Shown: positions 44,189 to 56,868 of the stretch, piece by piece | How the letters are laid out: each line of letters starts with the position of its first letter | Numbering within the stretch: the stretch's first letter is position 1 | Assembly: GCF_035918235.1 (NCBI RefSeq) | Contig: NZ_CP109485.1 | Coordinates: forward strand, 4,278,001 to 4,342,000 | Reading direction: 5' to 3' | From: Streptomyces sp. NBC_01445 | GTDB taxonomy: Bacteria > Actinomycetota > Actinomycetes > Streptomycetales > Streptomycetaceae | DNA: 64,000 bases | Made by a program: the position numbers and the translations under genes | The notes under the pieces: generated by a model | What the model was told of the DNA's origin: nothing | What the model saw: only the letters and a program-made list of their open reading frames with translations | The model's database searches: none

Positions 44189-45277
<1,089 letters not shown>

Positions 45278-45423
45278 GTTGCGACTTCCCGTACGTGAGG
45301 ATGGAGGACCCCCAGTCTACGGCGTGCCGCGCCACCCCCCGGCGCCCTGTCGAACGCTTGGCCAAGGTCGGCGAAACCGCGTGTCCCGGAGCGGATTCCA
45401 CACATAACCCGACCTAAGTTGGT

Positions 45424-46098
45424 GTGGTGGATCAACCCAGTCGCACTCCGCCGCGCGCCCCGCAGAACCGGACCCGCCGCACGCCCCCGCTCCCCCCGCA
45501 GGCGCAGGGCGGCAGCGACGGACGCAACGGGCCCTCCGGGTCCCGTTCCGGAACCGTGTACCGGGCTTCGGGCAAGGGCGGCAGCAAGGCGCCGCGCCCC
45601 GTGCCGCCGCTCGTCCTCGCGCTGCGCCGCTTCCCCGATCCGCGCCTCACCGGCCTGGGCAGCGGGCTGTTCTGCACGGCCGCGATGTTCGCACTCGCCT
45701 GCCTGGACGCACTGCTGTTCGGCGGCTCGATCGTCGTGTACGGGGTGCTGTTCCTGCTGGTGAGCGCGCTCACCGCGATGTGGGTGCGGCGCGCCGACCT
45801 GGTGGCCGCGCCCGTCGCCGTGCCGATCGGCTTCGCCGTCGGGATCCTGCCGGTGGCCGACGGCTCGGGCGGGTTCGGCGGACAGGTGATGGGGCTGGTG
45901 ACGGCCCTGGCGATGCACGCGGGCTGGCTCTACGGCGGCACGCTCGTCGCCGGGCTCGTCGTGACCGTGCGCGGCATCCGCCACATGGCCCGTCGCGCGG
46001 CCCGCCGCCGAGCCCTCGCCCAGGCCCGCGCCGGCTCCCCCGGCACGCCGGCACAACAGGTGACCTCGGCCCCGCGCCCCCGGCGGCGAACGGCCTGA
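45424..46098 (+). CDS. DUF6542 membrane protein
   Basis: 224 residues from GTG 45424 (a second GTG follows at once). A disordered Pro/Arg/Gly-rich N-terminus of about 65 residues precedes a compact membrane domain with about four helices (LGSGLFCTAAMFALACLDAL, and others), then a basic Arg/Ala-rich tail. It matches the small actinobacterial DUF6542 group as I recall it; the function is unknown. It converges on ppgK. Confidence 0.8.
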   Translation: MVDQPSRTPPRAPQNRTRRTPPLPPQAQGGSDGRNGPSGSRSGTVYRASGKGGSKAPRPVPPLVLALRRFPDPRLTGLGSGLFCTAAMFALACLDALLFGGSIVVYGVLFLLVSALTAMWVRRADLVAAPVAVPIGFAVGILPVADGSGGFGGQVMGLVTALAMHAGWLYGGTLVAGLVVTVRGIRHMARRAARRRALAQARAGSPGTPAQQVTSAPRPRRRTA

Positions 46099-46101
46099 GG
46101 C

Positions 46102-46127
46102 CAGAGGTCCCGCGCCCATCACCTCTG
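46102..46127. terminator. Weak hairpin between DUF6542 gene and ppgK
   Basis: 7-bp arms (46102-46108 and 46121-46127) with a 12-nt loop in the 53-bp convergent gap; a CCCCTG-type triplication follows. It may terminate either gene. Confidence 0.4.
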
Positions 46128-46151
46128 CCCCTGCCCCTGCCCCCGGCACCT

Positions 46152-46901
46152 CTACTTCTGCTGCGCCGCCGCCATGGCCGCTCCCACGATCCCCGCATTG
46201 TTCTGCAGCTGCGCCGGGACGATCTCCGCCTTGATGCCCTTGATCAGGGGCAGGAATTTGTCGGCCTTGCGGCTGACGCCGCCGCCGATGATGAAGAGTT
46301 CGGGCGAGAACAGCATCTCGACGTGCGCCAGGTACTTCTGGACGCGGTGCGCCCAGTGCTCCCAGCTCAGGTCGTGGTCTTCCTTCGCCTTCGTCGAGGC
46401 GTGCTTCTCGGCGTCGTGGCCGTGCAGCTCCAGATGGCCGAGCTCGGTGTTCGGGACGAGCTGACCGTCGAGGAACAGGGCGCTGCCGATGCCGGTGCCG
46501 AAGGTGAGGAGCAGGACCACGCCCTTGCGACCGCGGCCCGCGCCGAAGTGCATCTCGGCGACGCCCGCCGCGTCCGCGTCGTTCAGGACCGTCACGGGGA
46601 GCCCGCCGAGCCGCTCGCCGAGGAGGGCGCGGGCGTCGACGTCGATCCACGACTTGTCGACATTGGCGGCCGTACGGATCGTGGCGCCGCCCGTGACGAC
46701 GCCGGGGAAGGTGATGCCGACCCGGTCGGGCCGGGTGCCGAAGTGCTCCACGACCTGTTTCACCCCGTCGGCCACGCCGTCGGGCGTGGCCGGGTGCGGG
46801 GTGAGGACCTTGAACCGCTCCTGTGCCAGGTCTCCGCGGTCCAGGTCAACGGGTGCGCCCTTGATCCCTGATCCGCCGATGTCCACGCCGAAGATCTGCA
46901 T
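46152..46901 (-). CDS. ppgK: Polyphosphate glucokinase
   Basis: 249 residues of the ROK fold. The phosphate-binding DIGGSGIKG is at about 7-15, NDADAAG is in the middle, and [15 protein letters not shown] and [14 protein letters not shown] near the end are typical of actinobacterial PpgK. It phosphorylates glucose with inorganic polyphosphate, and also with ATP in many species. The ATG at 46901 is preferred; three codons earlier a GTG is also in frame. It follows ispH by 30 bp, so they are probably co-transcribed. Confidence 0.94.
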   Translation of the reverse strand: MQIFGVDIGGSGIKGAPVDLDRGDLAQERFKVLTPHPATPDGVADGVKQVVEHFGTRPDRVGITFPGVVTGGATIRTAANVDKSWIDVDARALLGERLGGLPVTVLNDADAAGVAEMHFGAGRGRKGVVLLLTFGTGIGSALFLDGQLVPNTELGHLELHGHDAEKHASTKAKEDHDLSWEHWAHRVQKYLAHVEMLFSPELFIIGGGVSRKADKFLPLIKGIKAEIVPAQLQNNAGIVGAAMAAAQQK

Positions 46902-46931
46902 GGACACCACGTTACGACGAGTGGCTGAACG

Positions 46932-47930
46932 TCACTTCTCGGAAGAGCCGTCTCCCGTGAGGGCGGCGGCCTCCGCGCGCAGGTCACGGCGGAGTTCCTT
47001 CGGCAGCGAGAAGGTGATGGACTCCTCGGCGGTCTTCACGGTCTCCACGTCGGCGTAACCTCGCTCGGCCAGCCACTCCAGTACGCCGTCCACCAGCACG
47101 TCGGGGACCGAGGCGCCGGAGGTGAGGCCGACCGTGGTGACGCCCTCGAGCCAGGACTCGTCGATCTCGGCGGCGAAGTCCACCAGGTGGGCGGCGGGCG
47201 CGCCGGCGTCCAGGGCGACCTCGACCATGCGGATCGAGTTCGAGGAGTTCTTGGAGCCGACGACGATGACGAGCTCGGCGTCCTCCGCCAGCTTCTTCAC
47301 CGCGATCTGGCGGTTCTGCGTGGCGTAACAGATGTCGTCGCTGGGCGGCGAGAGCAGGTTCGGGAACTTGGCCTTGAGGGCGTCGACCGTCTCCATGGTC
47401 TCGTCCACGGAGAGCGTGGTCTGGGAGAGCCAGACGACCTTCGACTCGTCCCGCACCTCCACGTTCGCCACGTCCTCGGGGCCGTCGACCAGCGTGATGT
47501 GGTCGGGGGCCTCGCCCGAGGTGCCGATGACCTCTTCGTGTCCCTCGTGGCCGATCAGGAGGATGTCGTAGTCCTCCTTCGCGAAGCGGACGGCTTCCTT
47601 GTGGACCTTGGTGACGAGCGGGCAGGTCGCGTCGATGGTGGCGAGCTTGCCGGCCGCGGCCTCGTCGTGGACGACGGGCGCGACGCCGTGCGCCGAGAAC
47701 ATCACGATGGAGCCCTCGGGGACCTCCTGGGTCTGCTCGACGAAGATGGCGCCCTTCCGCTCCAGGGTCTGCACGACGTACTTGTTGTGGACGATCTCGT
47801 GGCGGACATAGATCGGGGCCCCGTACTGCTCAAGGGCCTTCTCGACGGCGATCACGGCACGGTCCACACCGGCGCAGTAGCCCCGGGGGGCGGCGAGCAG
47901 GACGCGGCGGGGGCCAGTCGTAGCAGTCAT
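46932..47930 (-). CDS. ispH: 4-hydroxy-3-methylbut-2-enyl diphosphate reductase
   Basis: 332 residues. The three cysteines that hold the 4Fe-4S cluster are C19 ([11 protein letters not shown]), C103 (DATCPLV) and C201 ([11 protein letters not shown]). The proton-relay Glu is in [11 protein letters not shown]. It catalyses the last step of the non-mevalonate isoprenoid pathway, giving isopentenyl and dimethylallyl diphosphate. The ATG 47930 (MTATTG) fits homologues; an ATG three codons upstream is in frame, and neither has a strong ribosome site. Confidence 0.96.
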   Translation of the reverse strand: MTATTGPRRVLLAAPRGYCAGVDRAVIAVEKALEQYGAPIYVRHEIVHNKYVVQTLERKGAIFVEQTQEVPEGSIVMFSAHGVAPVVHDEAAAGKLATIDATCPLVTKVHKEAVRFAKEDYDILLIGHEGHEEVIGTSGEAPDHITLVDGPEDVANVEVRDESKVVWLSQTTLSVDETMETVDALKAKFPNLLSPPSDDICYATQNRQIAVKKLAEDAELVIVVGSKNSSNSIRMVEVALDAGAPAAHLVDFAAEIDESWLEGVTTVGLTSGASVPDVLVDGVLEWLAERGYADVETVKTAEESITFSLPKELRRDLRAEAAALTGDGSSEK

Positions 47931-48029
47931 GCCCACCATCGTAAGGCCGCGTCCAACAGGTCAAAGATCCACCGTTTGGCGAGACTGGAAGCCCGTGCGC
48001 GACAACGTGCGCGACAAAACGGAGGCCCG

Positions 48030-49418
48030 ATGTCCGCCCACACCGCTCCACCAGCCGGAGAAGAGGGACAGCCGCCCGCGGGAGAGGACACGCTGCGGCG
48101 CAGCCTCGGCTTCCGGGACCTCGTCGTCTACGGGCTCCTGTTCATCGCCCCGATGGCCCCCGTAGGCGTCTTCGGCACCCTCGACGCCAAGTCGCACGGT
48201 GCTGTCGCACTGGTCTATGTCGTCGCGACCGTCGCGATGGCGTTCACCGCGTTCAGCTACGCGCAGATGGTGCGGGTCGCCCCGCAGGCCGGCTCGGTCT
48301 TCACCTACGCGCGCGTGGGGCTCGGTGAGGCGCCGGGGTTCATCGCCGGGTGGATGGCGATGCTCGACTACCTGCTCATCCCGGCGGTCGCCTATCTCTT
48401 CTCCGGGATCGCGATGAACGCGCTGGTGCCGTCGGTGTCGCGCTGGGTGTGGACGGCGCTGGCCGTGATCATCACGACGCTCCTGAACCTGTGGGGCGTG
48501 CGGGCGGCGGCCCGGGCCGGCTTCGCGGTCCTGGCGATGGAGATCGCCGTGCTGCTCGTGTTCCTCGCGTCGGCGATCGTCGTACTCGTACGCGACGGGG
48601 CGGAGCGCGGCTGGCTGTCGCCGCTGACAGGGGACGGCTCGCAGGGCGCGTTCGCACTGTCGGCGGTCGTCGGCGCGGTGTCCGTGGCCGTGCTGTCGTA
48701 TCTGGGCTTCGACGCGATCGTGTCGTTCGCGGAGGAGGTCACGGGCGGCTCGGCGAAGGTGGCGCGGGCGGTGCTGTTCTGTCTGGCGCTCGCGGGTGTC
48801 CTGTTCATCGCGCAGACGTATCTCGTAGCGCTGCTCGAACCGGTGTCGTCGGCGGAGCTCGCCGCGGACCCGGCCAAGCAGGGGGCCGCGTTCTACGACG
48901 CGATCGACGTGTCGGTCGGCAGGTGGCTGCACGACCTGGTGGCGGTCAGCAAGGCGATCGGCGCGGCGTTCGCGGCACTGGCCGGGCAGGCGGCGGCCGG
49001 GCGGCTGCTGTTCGCGATGGCCCGCGACCGGCGGCTGCCGAAGGCGCTGTCGCGGACGGACTCCGGGGTGCCGCGGGTCGCGCTGCTGTGCGCGGCGGTG
49101 GTGACGCTGGTGGCGGCGGTCTGGGCGGCCCGCAGGGACGACGGCCTCGACCATCTGGTCTCGGTGGTCGACATCGGCGCTCTCACGGCGTTCGTGCTGC
49201 TGCACGCGAGCGTGGTGGGCTGGTTCGTGGTGCGGCGCGGCGCGGGGACGTTCAGCTGGTGGCGGCATCTGATCGTGCCGGTGCTCGGCGCGGCCGTCAC
49301 GGTCGCTGTGATCGTGGAGGCGTCGGGCACGGCCCAGGTGGTGGGCGCGATCTGGCTGGCGGTGGGGCTCGTGGTGCTGGTGGCGCAGAGGGGGCGGCGG
49401 GGCGAGCGGGTGGTCTGA
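48030..49418 (+). CDS. APC-family amino acid permease
   Basis: 462 residues from ATG 48030, with GGAGG just upstream. About 12 membrane helices follow a hydrophilic N-terminus. The APC signature region near helix 1 reads LVVYGLLFIAPMAPVGVFG, and the helix 6-7 segment reads SYLGFDAIVSFAEEV. It is probably an amino acid or amine:proton symporter; the substrate is not predictable. It is divergent from ispH and upstream of xseA. Confidence 0.9.
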   Translation: MSAHTAPPAGEEGQPPAGEDTLRRSLGFRDLVVYGLLFIAPMAPVGVFGTLDAKSHGAVALVYVVATVAMAFTAFSYAQMVRVAPQAGSVFTYARVGLGEAPGFIAGWMAMLDYLLIPAVAYLFSGIAMNALVPSVSRWVWTALAVIITTLLNLWGVRAAARAGFAVLAMEIAVLLVFLASAIVVLVRDGAERGWLSPLTGDGSQGAFALSAVVGAVSVAVLSYLGFDAIVSFAEEVTGGSAKVARAVLFCLALAGVLFIAQTYLVALLEPVSSAELAADPAKQGAAFYDAIDVSVGRWLHDLVAVSKAIGAAFAALAGQAAAGRLLFAMARDRRLPKALSRTDSGVPRVALLCAAVVTLVAAVWAARRDDGLDHLVSVVDIGALTAFVLLHASVVGWFVVRRGAGTFSWWRHLIVPVLGAAVTVAVIVEASGTAQVVGAIWLAVGLVVLVAQRGRRGERVV

Positions 49419-49577
49419 CGGGACGTCCGGCTGCGGTGGGTGTACGGGCGCCGGCCCCATGCCCGTACAGCCGGGCTCCGCCCCATCCCCGTACGCCCTC
49501 CGTACGTCCTCACCACGTCCTCAGTACGTCCTTCGCGTCACGGAGCGTTGTCGGTGGGTGCGGCTACGCTCACCGGC

Positions 49578-50804
49578 ATGGCTGTGAATACGTCCGCGGA
49601 CGCCCCGCTGCCCGTCGGGGAGGTGTCGCGGCTCATCGGGCGGTGGATCGACCGGCTCGGTGCCGTGTGGGTCGAGGGACAGATCACCCAGCTGTCCCGG
49701 CGCCCCGGCGCCGGCGTCGTGTTCCTGACGCTGCGCGATCCGTCGCACGACATCTCGGTCGGCGTCACCTGCTACCGGCAGGTGTTCGACGCGGTCGCGG
49801 ACGTCGTGACGGAGGGCGCGCGCGTCGTCGTCCAGGCGAAGCCGGAGTGGTACGCGCCGCGCGGCCAGCTGTCGCTGCGGGCCTCCGAGATCAGACCGGT
49901 GGGGGTCGGTGAACTGCTCGCCAGGCTGGAGCAGTTGAAGAAGTCCCTGGCCGGCGAGGGGCTCTTCGCCCCGGAGCGCAAGAAGCCGCTGCCGTTCCTG
50001 CCGCAGCTCATCGGGCTCGTGTGCGGGCGCGCGTCGGCCGCCGAGCGGGACGTCCTGGAGAACGCGCGGCACCGCTGGCCCGCCGTCCGCTTCGAGGTGC
50101 GCAATGTGCCGGTCCAGGGCGTGCACGCCGTGCCGCAGGTCGTGCAGGCGGTCAAGGAGCTGGACTCGCTCGACGACGTCGACGTGATCATCGTGGCGCG
50201 CGGCGGCGGCAGCGTGGAGGACCTCCTGCCGTTCTCGGACGAGCAGCTGGTCCGGGCGGTCGCCGCCTGCCGTACGCCGGTCGTCTCGGCGATCGGCCAC
50301 GAGCCGGACAACCCGCTCCTCGACCACGTCGCTGACCTGCGCGCCTCCACACCGACCGACGCGGCGAAGAAGGTCGTGCCGGACGTCGGCGAGGAGTACG
50401 AGCGGGTGCAGTGGCTGCGGGACCGGGCGCGGCGCAGCGTCGAGTCGTTCGTGGACCGGGAGGAGCGCGGGCTCGGACAGGCCCTCGCCCGGCCGGTCAT
50501 GGAGGACCCTCACCGCATGATCGAGGTGCGCGAGGAGCAGGTGACGGCGCTGGCCGAGCGTGGCCGGCGCACCCTCGGGCACCTCCTCGACCGCGCCGAG
50601 TCGGAGCTGTCGCACACGCACGCGCGCGTGGTGGCCCTGTCCCCCGCCGCGACCCTCAAGCGGGGTTACGCGGTGCTGCAGAAGGCGGACGGGGACGTCG
50701 TGCGCGCCGCGGACGACGTGGCGGCGGACGAGGTGCTGCGGGCGCGGGTCGCCGAGGGCGAATTCACCGTACGGGTCGAGACCGGGAACCAGGAGAGCGC
50801 ATGA
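49578..50804 (+). CDS. xseA: Exodeoxyribonuclease VII large subunit
   Basis: 408 residues from ATG 49578. An N-terminal OB-fold (about 15-115) is followed by the catalytic domain containing [14 protein letters not shown] and [21 protein letters not shown], and a coiled-coil region towards the end. With XseB it degrades single-stranded DNA to oligonucleotides in repair. The stop overlaps the xseB start by 4 bp. Confidence 0.95.
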   Translation: MAVNTSADAPLPVGEVSRLIGRWIDRLGAVWVEGQITQLSRRPGAGVVFLTLRDPSHDISVGVTCYRQVFDAVADVVTEGARVVVQAKPEWYAPRGQLSLRASEIRPVGVGELLARLEQLKKSLAGEGLFAPERKKPLPFLPQLIGLVCGRASAAERDVLENARHRWPAVRFEVRNVPVQGVHAVPQVVQAVKELDSLDDVDVIIVARGGGSVEDLLPFSDEQLVRAVAACRTPVVSAIGHEPDNPLLDHVADLRASTPTDAAKKVVPDVGEEYERVQWLRDRARRSVESFVDREERGLGQALARPVMEDPHRMIEVREEQVTALAERGRRTLGHLLDRAESELSHTHARVVALSPAATLKRGYAVLQKADGDVVRAADDVAADEVLRARVAEGEFTVRVETGNQESA

Positions 50805-51037
50805 CCACGAAGACCGACGAGGCCGGGCTCGGCTACGAGCAGGCGCGGGACGAGCTGATCGAGGTCGTCCGGCGGCTGGAGGCGGGCGGCACGTCGCTGG
50901 AGGAGTCGCTCGCGCTGTGGGAGCGGGGCGAGGAGCTGGCGAAGGTGTGCCGGCGCTGGCTGGACGGTGCGCGGGCGCGCCTGGACGCGGCGCTGGCGGA
51001 GACCGGGCCGGACGGGGGCGCGGACGAGGAGGAGTGA
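50801..51037 (+). CDS. xseB: Exodeoxyribonuclease VII small subunit
   Basis: 78 residues. The helical core [19 protein letters not shown] then [15 protein letters not shown] is the family signature, and an acidic tail follows. It assembles in several copies along the XseA coiled coil. The ATG overlaps the xseA stop; AGGAG lies just upstream. Confidence 0.95.
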   Translation: MTTKTDEAGLGYEQARDELIEVVRRLEAGGTSLEESLALWERGEELAKVCRRWLDGARARLDAALAETGPDGGADEEE

Positions 51038-51118
51038 GGGGCGGGGACCTGTGGACGGTGAGCGGGACGAGACGCGGCGTCAGGGGTTTGTGAAGCGGGT
51101 CACGAGGTTCCAGTTTTG

Positions 51119-51132
51119 GTTGAATGTTAAAC
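51119..51132. promoter_or_regulatory. Imperfect dyad upstream of the RutE-like gene
   Basis: GTTGAATGTTAAAC, matching its reverse complement at 10 of 14 positions, lies in an AT-richer stretch 98-111 bp before the nitroreductase start. The form resembles operators of MarR/HxlR-type regulators that often control nitroreductases. This is inference from shape only. Confidence 0.35.
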
Positions 51133-51229
51133 GGTGCTGACGTACTGTCGTGTGCATCGGCTGGTCCGTTCGCAGCGTCGCGACGGACCGGCCGCACCCC
51201 CAGCACGTACGTATCGAGAAGGTTGATCC

Positions 51230-51820
51230 ATGTCTCTCGTTCTTGACCCCGCCGCCCAGGACCTGCTGTTCCGCGAGGCCCGCACCGCGAACACCTTCAC
51301 CGACGAGCCGGTGACCGACGAGCAGGTCCAGGCGATCTACGACCTGGTCAAGTTCGGTCCGACGGCGTTCAACCAGTCGCCGCTGCGCATCACCCTGGTC
51401 CGCTCCCCCGAGGCCCGCGAGCGCCTCGTGCAGCACATGGCCGAGGGCAACCGTCCGAAGACGGCCTCCGCCCCGCTGGTCGCGATCCTCTCCGCGGACA
51501 ACGAGTTCCACGAGGAGCTCCCGGCGCTCTTCCCCCACTTCCCGCAGGCCAAGGACGTCTTCTTCGCGGAGCGCCCCGCCCGTGAGGGTGCCGCCGCCCT
51601 GAACGCCACCCTGCAGGCCGCGTACTTCATCATCGGCGTCCGCGCCGCCGGCCTGGCCGCGGGCCCGATGACCGGTCTCGACTTCGCCGGTGTCCAGAAG
51701 GAGTTCCTGGACGACGACCACACCCCGCTGATGGTCATCAACATCGGCAAGCCGGGCGACGACGCCTGGTTCCCGCGCTCCCCGCGCCTGGAGCACGACC
51801 AGGTCATCACCACGATCTGA
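51230..51820 (+). CDS. RutE-like nitroreductase / malonic semialdehyde reductase
   Basis: 196 residues of the FMN-dependent nitroreductase fold. FNQSPLRITLV and GVRAAGLAAGPMTGLD are characteristic of the RutE/HadB subgroup, which reduces malonic semialdehyde in pyrimidine breakdown. No other rut genes are adjacent, so a more general NAD(P)H reductase role is equally likely. The ATG 51230 follows AGAAGG. A perfect terminator follows. Confidence 0.88.
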   Translation: MSLVLDPAAQDLLFREARTANTFTDEPVTDEQVQAIYDLVKFGPTAFNQSPLRITLVRSPEARERLVQHMAEGNRPKTASAPLVAILSADNEFHEELPALFPHFPQAKDVFFAERPAREGAAALNATLQAAYFIIGVRAAGLAAGPMTGLDFAGVQKEFLDDDHTPLMVINIGKPGDDAWFPRSPRLEHDQVITTI

Positions 51821-51868
51821 GTGCTCCCGCCGAGCGCTCCCTCCGAGTGCTCCCGCACGCTTGACGAG

Positions 51869-51900
51869 AAAGGCCCCCCGGCAACAGCCGGGGGGCCTTT
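51869..51900. terminator. Bidirectional terminator
   Basis: Perfect 14-bp arms beginning AAAGG and ending CCTTT with an AACA loop, so it has a U tract in both directions. It serves the nitroreductase gene (48 nt downstream of its stop) and the convergent DUF4245 gene. Confidence 0.92.
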
Positions 51901-51968
51901 CCCATGCGCCGAAGCGCCTGAAATCCCTGAAGTCCCCGAAATCCCGCGCGCCGGGATCCCTGAAATAC

Positions 51969-52490
51969 CTACTTCGTCCGCAGCGCCTCGGCCATCTTCG
52001 TCAGCTGTGCGAACGACGCCGTGCCGGTCACGACGGTCGTCGACTTGTCGCCCTTGAGCACCAGGGCGTCGTACTGGCCGCCCTTGTAGCGCCGCCAGGT
52101 CTCGCCGCCGATGCGCTGCGTCGCGCTGGTCTCGGTGGCGCCCTGGCTGGCCCGGTCGATGAAGGCCGACGCCTTCTCCGTGGACTGCTCGACGCCCACG
52201 TACTGGCCGTCGGCGTCGTGGAAGCCGAGGTGCCAGGCGTCGAAGTTCGAGCCCTGGAACCGCACCGACGTCGGCTTCCAGGACTTCGCCAGCCCCTCGG
52301 GCGCCGCCACCGGGTACGCCGCGGCACGCCGCGCCGTCAGCAGCTCCACGCGGTAGTCCACGCGCTTCACCGGCGGGGTGCCGGAGTCGTCGTGCGGGAC
52401 GAACACGTAGATGCCTGCCGCCGCGAGCACAGTCGCGCCCATCGAGAGGACCAGACTTCCCACGGTCTTCTTGCCTTTGGTACCTGCCAC
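51969..52490 (-). CDS. DUF4245 membrane-anchored protein
   Basis: 173 residues. One N-terminal helix (about 10-32) acts as an uncleaved anchor, followed by an extracytoplasmic domain with [15 protein letters not shown] and [17 protein letters not shown], the pattern of DUF4245. The function is unknown; it is conserved beside glpX in actinobacteria. It is divergent from glpX by 148 bp. Confidence 0.88.
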   Translation of the reverse strand: MAGTKGKKTVGSLVLSMGATVLAAAGIYVFVPHDDSGTPPVKRVDYRVELLTARRAAAYPVAAPEGLAKSWKPTSVRFQGSNFDAWHLGFHDADGQYVGVEQSTEKASAFIDRASQGATETSATQRIGGETWRRYKGGQYDALVLKGDKSTTVVTGTASFAQLTKMAEALRTK

Positions 52491-52638
52491 GCCCCCATCG
52501 TCGCAGGTACGTGAGCGATCACCGCACGTGGGCCCGGTCTGCTCAAACGTGGGGCCCTCTGCTCATTTTGTCGGCCTGACGATAGAGTCGGGACATCACC
52601 CTCATCCGGCCGTCGTCGTATCAGAAAGGTGCGTCTCG

Positions 52639-53673
52639 ATGACCGAGCATCACCAGTTGCCGTCCGAACTCGAAGTCCCCGCGGAGGCTCCCGACCGGAA
52701 CCTCGCCCTGGAACTCGTCCGGGTCACCGAGGCCGCGGCCATGGCCGCCGGCCGCTGGGTCGGCCGCGGCGACAAGAACGGGGCGGACGGCGCGGCCGTG
52801 CGCGCCATGCGGACCCTCGTCTCCACCGTCTCGATGAACGGCGTCGTCGTCATCGGTGAGGGTGAGAAGGACGAAGCCCCGATGCTCTACAACGGGGAGC
52901 GCGTCGGCGACGGGACGAGCGCCGAGGTCGACATCGCCGTTGACCCGATCGACGGCACCACGCTCTGCGCCAAGGGCATGCCGAACGCCATCGCGGTCCT
53001 GGCCGCCGCCGACCGCGGCACCATGTTCGACCCGTCCGCCGTCTTCTACATGGACAAGCTGGTCGCGGGCCCCGAGGCCGCCGACTACGTGGACATCAAC
53101 GCCCCGGTGGCGGTGAACATCCGCCGTATCGCCAAGGCCAAGCGCGCCGCTCCCGAGGACGTCACGGTCGTCATCCTGGACCGGCCGCGCCACGAGGGCA
53201 TCATCACGGAGGTCCGCGAGGCCGGCGCCCGGATCAAGCTGATCTCCGACGGCGATGTCGCGGGCTCCGTGCTCGCGGTGCGCGAGGACAGCGGCATCGA
53301 CCTGCTTCTGGGCATCGGCGGCACCCCCGAGGGCATCATCTCGGCGTGCGCCATCAAGTGCCTCGGCGGTGTCATCCAGGGCAAGCTGTGGCCCAAGGAC
53401 GACGCGGAGCGCCAGCGGGCGATCGACGCGGGCCACGACCTGGACCGGGTCCTGTCGACGAACGACCTGGTCTCCGGCGAGAACGTGTTCTTCGTCGCCA
53501 CCGGCATCACGGACGGCGAGCTGCTGCGCGGTGTGCGCTACCGCGCCGAGAGCGCCACGACGTCCTCGCTGGTGATGCGCTCCAAGTCGGGCACGATCCG
53601 TCAGATCGACTCGCAGCACCGGCTGTCGAAGCTGCGCGCGTACAGCGCGATCGACTTCGACCGCGCCAAGTAG
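52639..53673 (+). CDS. glpX: Class II fructose-1,6-bisphosphatase
   Basis: 344 residues from ATG 52639 (AAAGGTG upstream). The metal-binding motifs are [11 protein letters not shown] (73-83) and VDPIDGTT (101-108), as in lithium-sensitive phosphatases of the GlpX family. It dephosphorylates fructose-1,6-bisphosphate in gluconeogenesis and is the only FBPase type in most actinobacteria. The frame runs further upstream but without a usable start. Confidence 0.96.
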   Translation: MTEHHQLPSELEVPAEAPDRNLALELVRVTEAAAMAAGRWVGRGDKNGADGAAVRAMRTLVSTVSMNGVVVIGEGEKDEAPMLYNGERVGDGTSAEVDIAVDPIDGTTLCAKGMPNAIAVLAAADRGTMFDPSAVFYMDKLVAGPEAADYVDINAPVAVNIRRIAKAKRAAPEDVTVVILDRPRHEGIITEVREAGARIKLISDGDVAGSVLAVREDSGIDLLLGIGGTPEGIISACAIKCLGGVIQGKLWPKDDAERQRAIDAGHDLDRVLSTNDLVSGENVFFVATGITDGELLRGVRYRAESATTSSLVMRSKSGTIRQIDSQHRLSKLRAYSAIDFDRAK

Positions 53674-53707
53674 GTCACGCGAAGCAGGTTCTTTCCGCTA
53701 CGCGTTC

Positions 53708-53737
53708 GGGGCGCCCCTTTGTGCGGAGGGGCGCCCC
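53708..53737. terminator. Bidirectional terminator between glpX and the WhiB-like gene
   Basis: 11-bp perfect arms (53708-53718 and 53727-53737), each arm itself being the palindrome GGGGCGCCCC plus one base, with an 8-nt loop. It lies between convergent genes. Confidence 0.85.
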
Positions 53738-53758
53738 ATTCGCGTATCGGGAGGGTGG

Positions 53759-54136
53759 TCAGCCGGCCGCGCGGATCTGGTCGACCGAGCTCGCCGCCTT
53801 CTGGAGCTCGACCTCTCGCCGGCGCCTGCGGGCGAGGACCACGCGGCGCTCGGCGGCGGTGAGGCCGCCCCACACCCCATAGGGCTCGGGCTGAAGGAGC
53901 GCGTGCTCGCGGCACTCGACCATCACGGGGCAGCGGGCGCAGACGCGCTTGGCCGCCTCCTCGCGGGACAGGCGGGCCGCGGTCGGCTCCTTGGACGGGG
54001 CGAAGAAAAGGCCGGCTTCGTCGCGCCTGCACACGGCCTCCGTGTGCCACGGGGCGTCCTGGTCCCGATCTCGCACTGGCCCCCGCTGCGGGGGGACGGC
54101 GGCGACCTGCAGGGACTGATGCGGCGGATGCAGCAC
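53759..54136 (-). CDS. wblI: WhiB-family iron-sulfur transcriptional regulator
   Basis: 125 residues. The four Wbl cysteines are C36, C66, C69 and C75 (C-x29-C-x2-C-x5-C), followed by the GVWGG turn at 87-91 and a basic RRRRR stretch. Wbl proteins carry a 4Fe-4S cluster and bind region 4 of the principal sigma factor. The position between glpX and a DUF1707 gene matches the gene named wblI in S. coelicolor as I recall; the name is therefore tentative. Its function is little known. Confidence 0.9.
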   Translation of the reverse strand: MLHPPHQSLQVAAVPPQRGPVRDRDQDAPWHTEAVCRRDEAGLFFAPSKEPTAARLSREEAAKRVCARCPVMVECREHALLQPEPYGVWGGLTAAERRVVLARRRRREVELQKAASSVDQIRAAG

Positions 54137-54299
54137 GGTCTACTCCTGACGACGGCTTCGCGAGCGAGCGACGATGCAGCAACCTCTACCCGCTGTGTGT
54201 GCGCCTATGCACTGAGTTCCGAAGGACGGGAGTTCCCCGGCCACCGGCCGCCGTGCTTCCGCCGTACGCCCATCGCGCGTCCGCCGTCCCAAAGGCGGG

Positions 54300-54968
54300 T
54301 CAGCTGTCGAGGTGTTTGCGCATGCGGTCGTGCAGATCGCGCAGGCGCTTGCCGCGCTTGGGCTTGGCCTCGATGTTGCCGAGGACCGCGATGCCGTCGA
54401 CGTACACGACGGGCGCGTCCGGGTCGGCCGAGTCGAGGGTGTGCACCTCGAAGTTGCCGAGGACGCCGCCGCCGCTGCCGCGCAGCGAGATGTTCTCCGG
54501 GACGCGGACCTCCACGTTCCCGAAGACGGAGACGGCCTTGATCACGACCTGCTGGTACTCGAAGATCGCCTCGCTGAGGTCGATCTCGATGTTGCCGAAG
54601 ATGGCGTACGCGTGCGTCCTGCGGCCCACGCGCCAGCGGCCCTTGCGGGCCGAGGTGCTGAAGACGGCGACCAGGTTCTCGTCGGCGACCGCGGGGACCG
54701 CGCCCATGGCGGGGCGGTTCGGGGCCGGCGACGAGGCCGTGGGCCGGTGCTGCGTGTGGGGGCCGGGCAGGTCCCTGACGAGCGGCTCCAGCTCGGCGTG
54801 GGTCTTGGCGCGGTACACCCCGTCGATCCGCTCGGAGTGCTCCTCCGCGGTGAGCCGGCCCTCCGCGAGGGCCTCGCGCAGGATCTCCGCGGTGCGGTCG
54901 CGGTCGGCATCGGAGGCACGCAGATCGGTCTGCGGGGCGGGCTGCTCGGAGCGCTTCTCAAGGTCCAC
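54300..54968 (-). CDS. DUF1707 protein with cell-wall-stress (LiaF-like) C-terminal domain
   Basis: 222 residues. The DUF1707 domain at about 15-70 has LRASDADRDRTAEILREAL and RLTAEEHSERID. The C-terminal half repeats FGNIEIDL, FGNVEVRVP, LGNFEVHTL and LGNIEAKP, a beta-strand pattern seen in LiaF/YvqF-type cell-wall-active antibiotic response proteins. There is no membrane segment. A role in envelope stress is plausible but unproven. It is divergent from the class I fumarase gene by about 154 bp. Confidence 0.87.
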   Translation of the reverse strand: MDLEKRSEQPAPQTDLRASDADRDRTAEILREALAEGRLTAEEHSERIDGVYRAKTHAELEPLVRDLPGPHTQHRPTASSPAPNRPAMGAVPAVADENLVAVFSTSARKGRWRVGRRTHAYAIFGNIEIDLSEAIFEYQQVVIKAVSVFGNVEVRVPENISLRGSGGGVLGNFEVHTLDSADPDAPVVYVDGIAVLGNIEAKPKRGKRLRDLHDRMRKHLDS

Positions 54969-55122
54969 CCGCCCAGCGTACCCAAACGCGATAGATCGCG
55001 ACTAGGGGGCGGCAGCGCGAACTGAGCCTTACCTCACAGGCTCGGCCGTGCCGTCAGGTTCTACGCTGGTTGGCGCTGCCAATGGATGCCAGCTGCCACC
55101 GGCCGAAAGAGGAATGGGCGAG

Positions 55123-56793
<1,671 letters not shown>

Positions 56794-56810
56794 CACCTGA
56801 CGCACGACAG

Positions 56811-56850
56811 AAGGGCCGCCCCGCAGGCTTCACGGCGACGGGCGGCCCTT
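56811..56850. terminator. Bidirectional terminator after the class I fumarase gene
   Basis: 11-bp perfect arms (AAGGGCCGCCC at 56811-56821 and its complement at 56840-56850) with an 18-nt loop, between convergent genes. Confidence 0.8.
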
Positions 56851-56868
56851 GTGCTGTCTCCCGGAAGG

